A stretch of DNA of 64,000 bases from CAYRGQ01 sp964423925 (GCA_964423925.1 CAYRGQ010000006.1:1-64000); one strand, 5' to 3'; positions 1 to 8,957 are shown, counted from the first letter of the stretch. Numbers and translations: made by a program. Notes: generated from the letters alone by a model not told the origin.

Positions 1-74
1 ATTTCAGAAATTTTACTTAATTCGAGGAAAGGCGACATCTCGTGCGTTACAAACAGAATCTTCGTTTTTGCCAT
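1..74 (-). CDS. glgA: Glycogen/starch synthase, N-terminal fragment (cut by window edge)
   Basis: Only the first 24 codons are inside the window, read leftward from an ATG at 74. They encode MAKTKILFVTHEMSPFLE followed by LSKISE. This fits the start of Bacteroidota glycogen/starch synthases (GT5 family), in which a KILFV/HEMSPF beta strand opens the ADP/UDP-glucose glycosyltransferase Rossmann fold and makes alpha-1,4-glucan. The frame is open to the window edge, so the rest lies outside. A well-placed TTG-N20-TATCTTTG promoter 48 bases upstream supports the start. The family is assigned from a short N-terminus, so another glycosyltransferase of the same fold is possible. Confidence 0.65.
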   Translation of the reverse strand, partial: MAKTKILFVTHEMSPFLELSKISE

Positions 75-122
75 CTCCAAAATAAATTTTAGTATTTGTT
101 AAATTAAAGTAAAACGGATTGA

Positions 123-153
123 CAAAGATAATCAAAATATATGAGTTTACCAA
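123..153 (-). promoter_or_regulatory. Bacteroidota-type promoter for the glgA-like gene
   Basis: On the minus strand a TTG (153-151) is followed after exactly 20 bases by TATCTTTG (130-123). This matches the Bacteroidota primary-sigma consensus (TTG at -33, TAnnTTTG at -7). Transcription should start near 117, giving a leader of about 40 bases. The rest of 75-407 holds the typA promoter and no gene I can support. Confidence 0.6.
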
Positions 154-377
154 TATTTGACGTGCTATCCCTGCCGATATGAGCGGATTAAACCGTTTTT
201 GCCGCACTTTCCGTTGATTCGCCCAAGTCGATTCTACCCATACTTTCCAAGCAAAATTCGGCCTCGAATACGGTTTAAGCATACTCCTCGAGTACCTAGC
301 TGATTAATCAAGGGTTAAAAATTGCTCCACCCGCCGTTTTTCTGTCCACGGACTACAGGATTTCGGGATTTTATCCC

Positions 378-385
378 TACATTTG
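378..385 (+). promoter_or_regulatory. -7 box upstream of typA
   Basis: TACATTTG matches TAnnTTTG and lies 22 bases before the typA ATG. I see no TTG at the expected -33 distance, so only the -7 half is supported. Confidence 0.45.
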
Positions 386-407
386 CGCCCTCAAAAAACA
401 TGGGACA

Positions 408-2213
408 ATGCAGAAAATCAGAAATATAGCCATCATCGCGCACGTTGACCACGGCAAAACCACACTCGTCGACAAAATTCTCCACTTCACTAACCTCTTC
501 CGAGATAACTCCCAAGCAGGTGAGCTGATTCTGGATAACAATGACCTGGAACGCGAGCGCGGCATCACCATTGTCTCCAAAAACGTAGCCGTCAAATACA
601 AGGACGTAAAGATCAACATCATCGACACCCCAGGACACGCCGACTTCGGTGGCGAGGTGGAGCGGGTCCTGAAAATGGCGGACGGAGTTATCTTGCTCGT
701 CGATGCATTCGAAGGTCCGATGCCCCAGACCCGCTTTGTAACCCAGAAAGCGCTGGCGCTAGGCCTGAAGCCCATCGTGGTAATCAACAAAGTAGACAAG
801 GAAAATTGCCGGCCGGACGAAGTGTACGAGGCGGTGTTTGAATTGTTTTTTAACCTAGACGCTACCGAAGAACAGCTTGACTTTCCTGTCCGATACGGCT
901 CTTCGAAACTGGGCTGGATGTCGACCGATTGGAAACAACCCAAGGCCGACTTTACCGAGCTCTTGGAAGCGATCCTCGAGCACATCCCAGCTGCCCCGGT
1001 GAATGAGGGTACCCTCCAACTGCAGGTTACCTCGCTCGATTATTCCTCCTTCGTGGGCCGGATTGCCATTGGACGCGTAGCCCGGGGCTCCATCAAGGAA
1101 AACCAGCCGGTATCGCTTGTCAAGCGCGATGGTCGCGTCGTCAAATCGAGAGTAAAAGAGCTTTACACCTTCGAAGGCCTCGGCCGCATCAAAGTGGGCG
1201 AAGTCAAAGCAGGCGACATTTGCGCCGTGGTGGGCATAGACGGGTTCGAGATTGGCGATACGATCGCTGACTTTGAGAAACCCGAGCAGCTGGATGTTAT
1301 CCAAATCGACGAGCCCACGATGAACATGTTGTTCACCATCAACAACTCACCGTTCTTTGGCAAAGAAGGAAAATTCGTGACGTCGCGCCACTTGCACGAA
1401 CGCCTGTATAAGGAAACCGAGAAGAACTTAGCCCTTCGGGTGGTTCCCACCGAGTCTCCCGACTCATTTTTGGTGTACGGCCGAGGAATCCTGCACTTGT
1501 CCGTCCTGATCGAAACGATGCGCCGCGAGGGGTACGAGTTGCAAGTAGGCCAGCCGCAGGTGATTACCCGCGAGATCGATGGAGTGAAGTGCGAGCCAAT
1601 TGAAACGCTGGTCGTTGACGTTCCTGCCGAAGTTTCCGGCAAAGTCATCGAATTGGTTACCCAACGCAGGGGCGAACTGCTGGTAATGGACACCAAAGGA
1701 GACATGCAGCACTTGGAATTCGAAATCCCGTCGCGCGGCATTATCGGACTACGTAATAATGTGTTGACCGCTACGGCGGGCGAAGCTGTGATGGCGCACC
1801 GTTTTAAGGCATACGAACCGTGGAAAGGCAGCATTCCGGGACGTCTGGCTGGCGTGCTAGTTTCGATGGAAAAAGGCCAAACCACCGCGTATTCAATTGA
1901 CAAATTGCAAGACCGGGGCCGCTTTTTCGTGGAACCAGGAGTCGACGTGTACGAAGGACAGATCGTTGGCGAACACATTCGAGACAATGACCTGGTTGTC
2001 AACCTCGTAAAAGGAAAACAACTCACGAATATGCGTGCATCCGGCAGTGACGACAATACCCGTATTGCGCCAGCCGTCAAGTTTTCGCTGGAAGAATCAA
2101 TGGAATACATCCAGAGCGACGAATATATCGAAGTAACGCCCAAGAGCATCCGTTTGCGCAAGATTTACCTAACGGAAAACGAACGCAAGGTAAACGCGAA
2201 AAAATTCCAATAA
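408..2213 (+). CDS. typA: Translational GTPase TypA/BipA
   Basis: 601 residues, full family length. TypA is a ribosome-binding GTPase related to EF-G and LepA that supports 50S assembly and growth under cold or other stress. The G domain is clear: AHVDHGKTT (P-loop, about 11-19), the DLERERGITI switch region, DTPGHADFGGEV (G3) and NKVDKE (G4). A beta-barrel domain, an EF-G-like domain containing ERLYKETEKN and the BipA-specific C-terminal domain follow, ending in KIYLTENER. The ATG at 408 begins the canonical MQKIRNIAIIAHVDHGKT. A strong hairpin terminator follows the stop, and the convergent xylA lies beyond it. Confidence 0.97.
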   Translation: MQKIRNIAIIAHVDHGKTTLVDKILHFTNLFRDNSQAGELILDNNDLERERGITIVSKNVAVKYKDVKINIIDTPGHADFGGEVERVLKMADGVILLVDAFEGPMPQTRFVTQKALALGLKPIVVINKVDKENCRPDEVYEAVFELFFNLDATEEQLDFPVRYGSSKLGWMSTDWKQPKADFTELLEAILEHIPAAPVNEGTLQLQVTSLDYSSFVGRIAIGRVARGSIKENQPVSLVKRDGRVVKSRVKELYTFEGLGRIKVGEVKAGDICAVVGIDGFEIGDTIADFEKPEQLDVIQIDEPTMNMLFTINNSPFFGKEGKFVTSRHLHERLYKETEKNLALRVVPTESPDSFLVYGRGILHLSVLIETMRREGYELQVGQPQVITREIDGVKCEPIETLVVDVPAEVSGKVIELVTQRRGELLVMDTKGDMQHLEFEIPSRGIIGLRNNVLTATAGEAVMAHRFKAYEPWKGSIPGRLAGVLVSMEKGQTTAYSIDKLQDRGRFFVEPGVDVYEGQIVGEHIRDNDLVVNLVKGKQLTNMRASGSDDNTRIAPAVKFSLEESMEYIQSDEYIEVTPKSIRLRKIYLTENERKVNAKKFQ

Positions 2214-2236
2214 GGCGGTACTCGACATCAACTAAC

Positions 2237-2267
2237 AAAAATGCCACCTCTATCGGGTGGCATTTTT
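2237..2267 (+). terminator. Rho-independent terminator after typA (possibly bidirectional)
   Basis: A 12-bp perfect stem pairs 2237-2248 (AAAAATGCCACC) with 2256-2267 (GGTGGCATTTTT) across a 7-base loop. A-rich and T-rich flanks on both strands would let it also end xylA transcription arriving from the right. Confidence 0.85.
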
Positions 2268-2288
2268 GTTTGCTGGAAACATCCACTG

Positions 2289-3620
2289 TTAGATGTAGCG
2301 ATTAATTAAGTTCTCGAGGAACTCCTGGCGACCGCTGAGGGTTGCAGGCTCGCCAGCCGCCGCTGCGATATCGCGGAGGTCCGTCAGGCTGAGCATCCCG
2401 CGTTCAAACTCCTTCCCTTTCCCACTGTCGAACGATGCGTAACGCTCCGCGCGGATCTTGCGATAATCCGACTTTTGCAAAATATTATCCGCTACGATCA
2501 GCGCCCGGGCAAAGATATCCGCCCCGCCGATATGCGCATGGAACAGGTCTTCGCGATCGGTGGAATTCCGTCGTACTTTGGCGTCAAAATTAATGCCTCC
2601 ACCGGAAAAGCCGTTTGCCTCGAGGATAATGAGCATGCACTCTACCAACTCATTGATGTTATTTGGAAACTGGTCGGTGTCCCAGCCATTTTGGTAGTCG
2701 CCACGGTTAGCGTCGATGGATCCCAACAAACCGGCATCGGCGGCCACCTGCAGTTCGTGCTGGAAGGTATGGCCGGCCAAGGTGGCGTGATTCACCTCAA
2801 GGTTCAGTTTGAAATCGTCCAACAAGTCGTACTGACGCAGGAAGCTGATCACAGTTGCCGCATCGTAGTCGTATTGGTGTTTGGTCGGTTCACAGGGTTT
2901 CGGTTCGATGAAGAAGGTGCCCTTGAAGCCCTGTCCGCGAGCGTAGTCCTTCGCCAGATGCAGCATACGCGCCAAGTGCTCCTGTTCGCGCTTCATGTCG
3001 GTATTCAACAACGTCATGTAGCCTTCGCGCCCGCCCCAGAAGACGTAGTTCTCGCCGCCAAGCGCGATGGTGGCATCGAGGGCGGCTTTGATCTGCGCAC
3101 CGCTATGTGCGACTACGTTGAAGTCTGGGTTGGTTGCGGCGCCATTCATGTAACGCCTGTGCGAGAACAGGTTTGCGGTGCCCCACAATAGCTTAATGCC
3201 CGTGGCGGCTTGCTTCTCCTTCGCGTATTCGACCATAACCGCCAGTCGACGCTCGTTTTCGGCTACGTCGTCTCCATAGTCAACCACGTCAACATCATGG
3301 AAGCAATAGTAGGGAAATCCGATTTTGGTCATGAACTCAAAGGCGGCATCCATCTTATCCTTCGCACGCTGGATTGCATCGGTACTCTCGTCCCACGGGT
3401 AAATCAACGTCGGCCCACCAAAGGGATCCGAACCGTTACCGTTAAACGAATGCCAATACGCCGTCGCGAAACGCAGGTGCTCCTTCATGGTTTTACCGGC
3501 CACGACGCGGTTCTCGTCGTACCAGCGGTAGGCAAGCGGATTGTCTGATTCGGGCCCTTCGTAGGCAATCTTGCCAATGCCCTGGAAGTATTCTTTTTCT
3601 CCAATTAATACTGATGACAT
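2289..3620 (-). CDS. xylA: Xylose isomerase
   Basis: 443 residues from the ATG at 3620. The enzyme converts D-xylose to D-xylulose in the cytoplasm, the first step of xylose catabolism. Recognisable motifs are WHSFNGNGSDPFGG near residue 50, the catalytic-histidine signature FHDVDVVD, and the metal-binding signature FIEPKPCEPTKHQYDYD. The C-terminus DANRGDYQNGWDTDQFP carries further metal ligands. The frame stays open upstream of 3620, but that extension is unlike the family; MSSVLIGEKEYFQGI is the usual Bacteroidota start. It lies 43 bases downstream of xylB and is almost certainly co-transcribed with it. Confidence 0.96.
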   Translation of the reverse strand: MSSVLIGEKEYFQGIGKIAYEGPESDNPLAYRWYDENRVVAGKTMKEHLRFATAYWHSFNGNGSDPFGGPTLIYPWDESTDAIQRAKDKMDAAFEFMTKIGFPYYCFHDVDVVDYGDDVAENERRLAVMVEYAKEKQAATGIKLLWGTANLFSHRRYMNGAATNPDFNVVAHSGAQIKAALDATIALGGENYVFWGGREGYMTLLNTDMKREQEHLARMLHLAKDYARGQGFKGTFFIEPKPCEPTKHQYDYDAATVISFLRQYDLLDDFKLNLEVNHATLAGHTFQHELQVAADAGLLGSIDANRGDYQNGWDTDQFPNNINELVECMLIILEANGFSGGGINFDAKVRRNSTDREDLFHAHIGGADIFARALIVADNILQKSDYRKIRAERYASFDSGKGKEFERGMLSLTDLRDIAAAAGEPATLSGRQEFLENLINRYI

Positions 3621-3663
3621 GTTGAAATAAGTTTGATAAGGGTATAAGTGAACAAATGATAAC

Positions 3664-5142
3664 TTACAGTTGACGGACGACCGCTTGCTTCCAAGATTGG
3701 TAGAGGGGTTCATAGGTCGCCGACGATTGGGGCTCAATTGTTTCGAGCACTTCCAATTGGGCAAAAGCCTCCTGAGAAGACGCAAACACTCCAGCGCCAA
3801 TGCCAGCCGCCAAAGCAGCGCCCACACTGCCGTCATTCTCGTACAGCTCCACAGGCACGCCCGTTACGTCGACGAAAATCTGTCCGAAAAGCGGGCTCAG
3901 GAACATGTTGGCTCGCCCTGCGCGGATAACCGCGGGGTGGCTTCCGTTTTCGCGAATGATGTCGAGCCCGTAACGGAAGGAGTAGGCGATGCCCTCCTGC
4001 GCAGCCCGGAACACCTGCGCTCGCTGGTGGGTATTAAGATCGAGTCCCAGAAATTGCGCGCCTAGGATTTTATTGCCCAAAAACCGCTCGGCACCGTTGC
4101 CGAAAGGAAGAATTTGCAAGCCGTCGCTTCCGGGCCGGACTTCGGCTGCTAGGTTCGTCATGTGATCGTAGCTGATTCCTTGCCCGAATTGGTCCTTCAC
4201 CCAGCGATTGAGGATGCCCGTCCCGTTGATGCACAACAGCACGCCCGTCCGGGGCGCTTCGGCGCTATAATTCACATGGGCAAAAGTATTGATACGTGAT
4301 TGCGGATCATACACCAACTGGTCGCTAACCGCATATATCACGCCTGACGTCCCCGCCGTGGCGGCTACCTCTCCTGGATTGAAAACATTGAGTGACAGCG
4401 CATTGTTAGGCTGGTCACCGGCTTTATAGCTGACTGGAATACCGGGTTTGAGTCCTAGCTGGGCAGCCACGGAAGCTTGTAAGTGTCCATGCGCACCAAA
4501 TACGGGATGGATATCCGGGAAAATCGATTCATCGAAACCGAAATGGTCCAGTATATCGCGAGAAATCTCCTTGTTTTTGAAGTCCCAAAAGACGCCTTCG
4601 GACAGCGCTGACACACTTGTGGTATAATCGCCGGTCAACCGATAGGCGATAAAATCACCGGGCAACATGATCTTGTGGGCTTTCGCGTATACCTCTGGCT
4701 CATTGGCCTTGACCCACGCCCATTTTGACGCGGTAAAATTGCCCGGAGAATTGAGCAGATGCGCTAAGGCGTGCTCGTGCCCTATCCGATCAAAAGCTTC
4801 TTCGCCGATGGCCACCGCCCGGCTATCACACCATATAATCGAATCGCGCAGAACCTCGCCCTGTTCGTCGACGATGACCAAGCCATGCATCTGATAGGCT
4901 ATGCCGATTGCGCTAATATCTTTCGGATCAAAGCGCCCCGTGGCTACCGCGCTGCGGATAGCTTCTTGGGTCTGCTCCCACCACATGCCAGGCGATTGTT
5001 CAGCCCAGCCCGTTTCCAACACGATGATGTCATTCTCCTCGTGCTCCGGAAAGCGGCCCGATGCCACGCTGCGCCCCGTATGAGCGTCCACCACCGACAC
5101 CTTGATTGACGACGTTCCGATATCGATCCCTAATAACAGCAT
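3664..5142 (-). CDS. xylB: Xylulokinase
   Basis: 492 residues, full length for an FGGY-family carbohydrate kinase. It phosphorylates D-xylulose to xylulose 5-phosphate, feeding the pentose phosphate pathway. MLLLGIDIGTSSIKVSVVD is the N-terminal ATP-binding phosphate-1 motif. YQMHGLV and the WCDSRA segment fit the sugar site, GTSGVIYAVS is the second phosphate-binding loop, and RAGRANMFLSPLFGQIFVDVTG is the C-terminal FGGY signature. It is the first gene of the xylB-xylA unit and is transcribed from a promoter overlapped by a LacI-type operator. No xylose transporter is in the window. Confidence 0.95.
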   Translation of the reverse strand: MLLLGIDIGTSSIKVSVVDAHTGRSVASGRFPEHEENDIIVLETGWAEQSPGMWWEQTQEAIRSAVATGRFDPKDISAIGIAYQMHGLVIVDEQGEVLRDSIIWCDSRAVAIGEEAFDRIGHEHALAHLLNSPGNFTASKWAWVKANEPEVYAKAHKIMLPGDFIAYRLTGDYTTSVSALSEGVFWDFKNKEISRDILDHFGFDESIFPDIHPVFGAHGHLQASVAAQLGLKPGIPVSYKAGDQPNNALSLNVFNPGEVAATAGTSGVIYAVSDQLVYDPQSRINTFAHVNYSAEAPRTGVLLCINGTGILNRWVKDQFGQGISYDHMTNLAAEVRPGSDGLQILPFGNGAERFLGNKILGAQFLGLDLNTHQRAQVFRAAQEGIAYSFRYGLDIIRENGSHPAVIRAGRANMFLSPLFGQIFVDVTGVPVELYENDGSVGAALAAGIGAGVFASSQEAFAQLEVLETIEPQSSATYEPLYQSWKQAVVRQL

Positions 5143-5163
5143 ATTTATAGGTTTTTAAAAAGG

Positions 5164-5183
5164 TTATGCTAACGTTGGCATAA
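5164..5183. promoter_or_regulatory. LacI-family operator over the xylB promoter
   Basis: The 20 bases TTATGCTAACGTTGGCATAA form a palindrome with one mismatched pair, centred on AACGTT, the layout typical of LacI/PurR-family operators. It overlaps the -7 box and predicted start of the xylB promoter and lies 79 bases before the divergent regulator gene. This suggests repression by that regulator, relieved by xylose or a derivative; the inducer is inference. Confidence 0.75.
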
Positions 5184-5212
5184 ATATAGGCGTTAACTCG
5201 GAACTTCCCAAA
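5181..5212 (-). promoter_or_regulatory. Promoter of the xylB-xylA operon
   Basis: On the minus strand TTTG (5212-5209) is followed after exactly 20 bases by TATATTTA (5188-5181), one base off TAnnTTTG. Transcription should begin around 5175, inside the palindromic operator. Confidence 0.6.
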
Positions 5213-5261
5213 CAGATCAGTATTTTAGCAGATATTTTTTTAATGAAACTCCTGACCTGTT

Positions 5262-6290
5262 TTGAAAAAAGTCACCATCCGCGATATTGCCAATGAGCTG
5301 GGGATTACCTTCTCGACGGTGGCGCGCGCACTGAACAACCACCCCGCAATCAAGGCCTCCACCAAAGCAGCCGTGCACGAGACGGCGAATCGGCTGGGAT
5401 ATCGCCCCAATAAGCTGGCGTCTTCGTTACGATCCGGCAAGACCAAGATTATTGGCGTGCTGGTGCCTAGGCTTGACGTCAGCTTTTTCAGCTCGGTCGT
5501 ACATGGAATCGAAAGCGTGATGAACGAAAACGGCTACAGCATCCTGTTGTACCAGTCACAAGAATCCGCCAAGCAGGAAGCCAACGGCATCGAAACGTTC
5601 CTACGAACACGGGTTGACGGAATTATCGCCTCCATTTCCCTACAAACCGAACAGGCGGGAGCATATAAGGACGTCAAGCACCGCAACATTCCGCTGGCAT
5701 TCTTCGACCGCGTGCCACAGGGCATCGATGTGCCATCCGTCACGATCGACGATTATCGGGGCGGTTTTATGGCTACGGAACACTTAATCCAAGCGGGTTA
5801 CCGCCGAATCGTACACATCACCGAATCGCGCGACATCAACATCTTCACCGAACGGCTGCGGGGCTATCAAGACGCGTTGACACAACACAATATTCCTTTA
5901 GACGAACGCCTGCTGATCCGCGGGGATTTCTCCATCGAATTCGGCAGGGAATGCGTCCGTCGGCTCCTAGCAGACGGAATCCCGTTTGATGCGGTCTTTA
6001 CGCTGGAAGATTTTACAGCAATGGGCGTCGTACAAGCATTGAAGGCCGCCGGCAAACGTATTCCTCAGGATGTGGGCGTGGTCGGCTTCGCCAATGAAGC
6101 GTTTACGCAACTCGTTAGCCCTTCGATTTCGACCGTAGACCAGCGCACGGTCGAAATGGGCGAACAAGTAGCGCGGCTCTTTCTGAAATTGCTGAAGAAA
6201 GGCGACTATTACCAACACCAGCCCGAAAAAATCGTGCTCCAGCCCGAACTCCTCATACGCGCGAGCTCCGCCCGGCAGCAGGGATGTTGA
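5262..6290 (+). CDS. LacI-family transcriptional regulator, likely xylose regulator
   Basis: 342 residues. An N-terminal helix-turn-helix (KKVTIRDIANELGITFSTVARALN, about 2-25) is followed by the hinge helix NKLASSLRSGKT and a periplasmic-binding-protein-like sensor domain starting at IIGVLVPRL. It uses a TTG start: MKKVTIRDIA is the canonical LacI N-terminus, while the nearby ATG at 5243 is out of frame. It diverges from xylB-xylA, and the palindrome between them is the obvious binding site. I infer it represses the xyl operon and perhaps itself. The effector cannot be read from the sequence. Confidence 0.9.
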   Translation: MKKVTIRDIANELGITFSTVARALNNHPAIKASTKAAVHETANRLGYRPNKLASSLRSGKTKIIGVLVPRLDVSFFSSVVHGIESVMNENGYSILLYQSQESAKQEANGIETFLRTRVDGIIASISLQTEQAGAYKDVKHRNIPLAFFDRVPQGIDVPSVTIDDYRGGFMATEHLIQAGYRRIVHITESRDINIFTERLRGYQDALTQHNIPLDERLLIRGDFSIEFGRECVRRLLADGIPFDAVFTLEDFTAMGVVQALKAAGKRIPQDVGVVGFANEAFTQLVSPSISTVDQRTVEMGEQVARLFLKLLKKGDYYQHQPEKIVLQPELLIRASSARQQGC

Positions 6291-6590
6291 ATTTCCTCGT
6301 CCTGAACATCCGGCCCGGCGTTGTTCACACCCACGTTGGGGAGCCCATAAACGGGGCTCCCGGCACACGCTCGAGATATGTTAAAAATTGTTATTTTTCA
6401 CCCGAATTTCCAAACAAGGCCACGGATTTGCTAATTATCAATTGGCTTCATTGTGCGAACTAGGGATTTTATGCCTAAATTTAACCGCCTTTGCATGTTG
6501 AACAGCAACTATATGGCCAGGTAAACCGGCCGCGCGACGGGATGTCTGGGAGGTAAAGGTTGCTGATAGAAGCTAATTTTAAAGAAATAC
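6291..6590. other. Intergenic stretch between the LacI regulator and the S41 protease
   Basis: No supported gene. A GC-rich hairpin (6339-6346 GGGAGCCC pairing with 6354-6361 GGGCTCCC) lies about 50 bases after the regulator stop and may end its transcription, though no T-run follows. No exact TAnnTTTG box is seen before the protease gene. Confidence 0.4.
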
Positions 6591-8723
6591 ATGAATACTA
6601 ATATTGGGAATATGTTGAAACGAGCGGCCATCGTGATGTTTGCAGTTGTAGCGTTTGCCGCTTGCGGCTCAAAGCCACGCGTGAATCTAGAGGGCGATTG
6701 GGTAATGTTGCGGCCTACCGCACAACATTCTGTCATTGCCAAGGACGTGGTGGGGCTGTTCGAGTCGGTGAGCTACAAGAAAGTGCCCCTTAACGATTCC
6801 ATCTCGAGCTTGATTTACGACAACCTTATTGCTTCCCTCGACGAAGGGCGCAACTACCTGATGCAGGAGGATATCGACCTGTTTGAACAGTACCGGTACA
6901 AATTGGGAGGCGACTTCAAAAGTGGCGACCTCAGCGCGGTGTACCACATTTACAATGTGTTTATGAAGCGCAATCTAGAGCGACTGGAGTATGCACTGAC
7001 CCAAGTAGATGAACCACACGACTTTACCAAAGACGAAGTATACGAATACAATCGTAAGAATCGCCACTGGTTTGCCAACGAGGAAGAAGCCAACGATCAG
7101 TGGCGCCGCCGGGTGAAGTACGATGTGCTTAACCTCAAGCTGAGCAATACCTCCGGCGCGGATAGCATCGACCAGAAGAATCTCGAAACCATCCGCACGC
7201 GGTATAACAACCTGATCTCGCAAACCAAGAAGATGGACAGCAACGAGGCTTTCCAGATCATTATGGGCGCGCTAACAGGTGCCATTGACCCGCATACGAG
7301 CTATTTCAATCCATATTTTGCCCAGCAATTCAACGAGGGAATGGCCAACACCTTTGAAGGCATCGGGGCGCGGCTGACCATGGAAAATGAGGTGGTAAAA
7401 ATCGCGGAGGTCATCCCCGGTGGTCCGGTATTCCGCGATAAGTCACTCAGTATTGACGACCGAATTATCGCTGTGGGACAGGGTAAAGACGGAGAGTTTG
7501 AAGACATCATCGGCTGGCGCCTGGACAACGCGGTGTCCAAAATAAAGGGGCCCAAGGGTACGGTGGTGCGGCTGAAGGTAATCCCCGCTGGCCAGGAGCT
7601 TTCCGCCGAGCCGCGCATTGTTTCCATTACGCGGGAGCGGATCGTCGTTGAGGACGAATCGGCACAGAAGCGTATCGAAGAGGTAACGGGTACTGACGGC
7701 AAAACCTATCGCGTGGGCATCATCAGCATTCCGAAATTCTACATCGACTTCGATGCGTACCGCAATCGGGATCCGAACTACAAAAGCACCACGCGCGACG
7801 TACGCTTAATTCTAGACACACTCAAACAGGAAAACGTGGACGCCGTATTGGTCGACCTACGTTTCAATGGTGGCGGATCCTTGCAAGAATCCATCGAGCT
7901 GACGGGCCTATTTATCGAGGAAGGCCCCGTGGTCCAGGTGCGGGATACGCGCAACCAAATCGAAGTCAATAGCGACACGGATTCGGAGGTCGCTTGGGAC
8001 GGCCCATTGGCCGTATTAATTAACCGTTTTAGTGCCTCCGCATCCGAGATTTTTGCCGGGGCGATACAAGACTACGGTCGGGGCATTATCCTAGGCACAC
8101 AAACCTACGGCAAGGGCACGGTGCAGTCCGCCATAGACATGAGCCGGGTGATTAGCCCCACCGACCGCTTATTGCTGAAAGCCCGGGCCGAAAATTCAAA
8201 CATCCCTGCGGGTGCGCCCATATTCGGCCAGATTAACATCACAATGGCTAAATTCTACCGCATCACCGGCAGCAGCACGCAGCACAAAGGTGTCATCCCG
8301 GACATCGCCTTCCCTTCGATTTATGCATCGGACAAGTACGGTGAGAGCTCAGAGCCGTCCGCACTGCCTTGGGATCAGATTAAACCGACTAACTTCCAGC
8401 CGGTCCAAGACCTATCGGCCATCAATGCAAAACTGGAATCGATCCACCAGGAACGGATGCAGGCCTCGCCCGAGTATAAATTCATTCTCGAAGATATAGA
8501 GTTGGTCGAGCAACGGGAGTCGGAAACCTCCGTGACCCTACATATCGATAAGCTACGCGAAGAACGCGAAGCAAACCGAAAGCGTAGTCGCGATCGGATT
8601 AATGAGAGTCGCGCGTTCAGGGGACTGGGTGAAGTGCCGGCAGGTGCTAACGACGATGACGAATATGATTTCATGATTGACGAAACGCTCAAAGTCGTAG
8701 CCGACTACCTGACGATGAAGTAA
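6591..8723 (+). CDS. Carboxy-terminal processing (tail-specific) protease, lipoprotein
   Basis: 710 residues of the Tsp/Prc branch of peptidase family S41. The protein starts with a lipoprotein signal (FAAC, lipid-modified Cys25), so it is anchored in the periplasm. A helical N-terminal region is followed by a PDZ domain (about 250-335), which presents substrate C-termini, and the serine/lysine protease core. The segment RFSASASEIF aligns with E. coli Prc and gives catalytic Ser483, with Asp494 and Lys508 (TYGKG) at the same spacing as Prc S430/D441/K455. A charged C-terminal domain ends the protein. It probably degrades or trims envelope proteins. The gene stands alone and ends in a strong terminator. 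Confidence 0.93.
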   Translation: MNTNIGNMLKRAAIVMFAVVAFAACGSKPRVNLEGDWVMLRPTAQHSVIAKDVVGLFESVSYKKVPLNDSISSLIYDNLIASLDEGRNYLMQEDIDLFEQYRYKLGGDFKSGDLSAVYHIYNVFMKRNLERLEYALTQVDEPHDFTKDEVYEYNRKNRHWFANEEEANDQWRRRVKYDVLNLKLSNTSGADSIDQKNLETIRTRYNNLISQTKKMDSNEAFQIIMGALTGAIDPHTSYFNPYFAQQFNEGMANTFEGIGARLTMENEVVKIAEVIPGGPVFRDKSLSIDDRIIAVGQGKDGEFEDIIGWRLDNAVSKIKGPKGTVVRLKVIPAGQELSAEPRIVSITRERIVVEDESAQKRIEEVTGTDGKTYRVGIISIPKFYIDFDAYRNRDPNYKSTTRDVRLILDTLKQENVDAVLVDLRFNGGGSLQESIELTGLFIEEGPVVQVRDTRNQIEVNSDTDSEVAWDGPLAVLINRFSASASEIFAGAIQDYGRGIILGTQTYGKGTVQSAIDMSRVISPTDRLLLKARAENSNIPAGAPIFGQINITMAKFYRITGSSTQHKGVIPDIAFPSIYASDKYGESSEPSALPWDQIKPTNFQPVQDLSAINAKLESIHQERMQASPEYKFILEDIELVEQRESETSVTLHIDKLREEREANRKRSRDRINESRAFRGLGEVPAGANDDDEYDFMIDETLKVVADYLTMK

Positions 8724-8747
8724 GTAGTTCCAATCGTACATACACGT

Positions 8748-8785
8748 AAAAAAAGCACGCAATCAGTGAATTGTCGTGCTTTTTT
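8748..8785 (+). terminator. Rho-independent terminator after the S41 protease gene
   Basis: AAAAAAAGCACG (8748-8759) pairs with CGTGCTTTTTT (8775-8785). An inner CAAT/ATTG pairing extends the stem, and the hairpin ends in a T-run. Confidence 0.85.
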
Positions 8786-8796
8786 ATGGAACCCTC

Positions 8797-8815
8797 TGCC
8801 GACCATACGTCGGCA
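8797..8815. repeat. Short inverted repeat in the convergent gap before brnQ
   Basis: TGCCGAC (8797-8803) and GTCGGCA (8809-8815) form a perfect 7-bp stem with a 5-base loop. No T-run follows on either strand, so the function is uncertain. Confidence 0.4.
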
Positions 8816-8910
8816 AAACTGGGGAACCTAATGCCTATGGCTAGCCTTAACACACGTTCCTAACAAACTGGAAATCTGATAATTTCGGCAACAATCCCCC
8901 ATTTAGGATA

Positions 8911-8940
8911 TGATCTAGCCGCCATCGGCCGGCGGCATCA
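8911..8940 (-). terminator. Hairpin just downstream of brnQ
   Basis: GCCGCC (8918-8923) pairs with GGCGGC (8931-8936), flanked by TGAT/ATCA, 18 bases past the brnQ stop. It lacks a T-run, so it is only a possible terminator or 3'-end stabiliser. Confidence 0.35.
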
Positions 8941-8957
8941 GCATTACGTGGCCTCCC

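Noticed and set aside
13..282. An 89-codon leftward frame at the window start
   Set aside because: It runs through the promoter and leader of the glgA-like gene in another frame and has no protein-like features.
1163..2161. A 332-codon open frame on the minus strand opposite typA
   Set aside because: Low-complexity Ser/Arg/Thr-rich shadow of a highly conserved GTPase gene.
2289..3836. An N-terminal extension of xylA upstream of 3620
   Set aside because: The 72 extra residues overlap the end of xylB and do not resemble xylose isomerases; MSSVLIGEKEYF is the family start.
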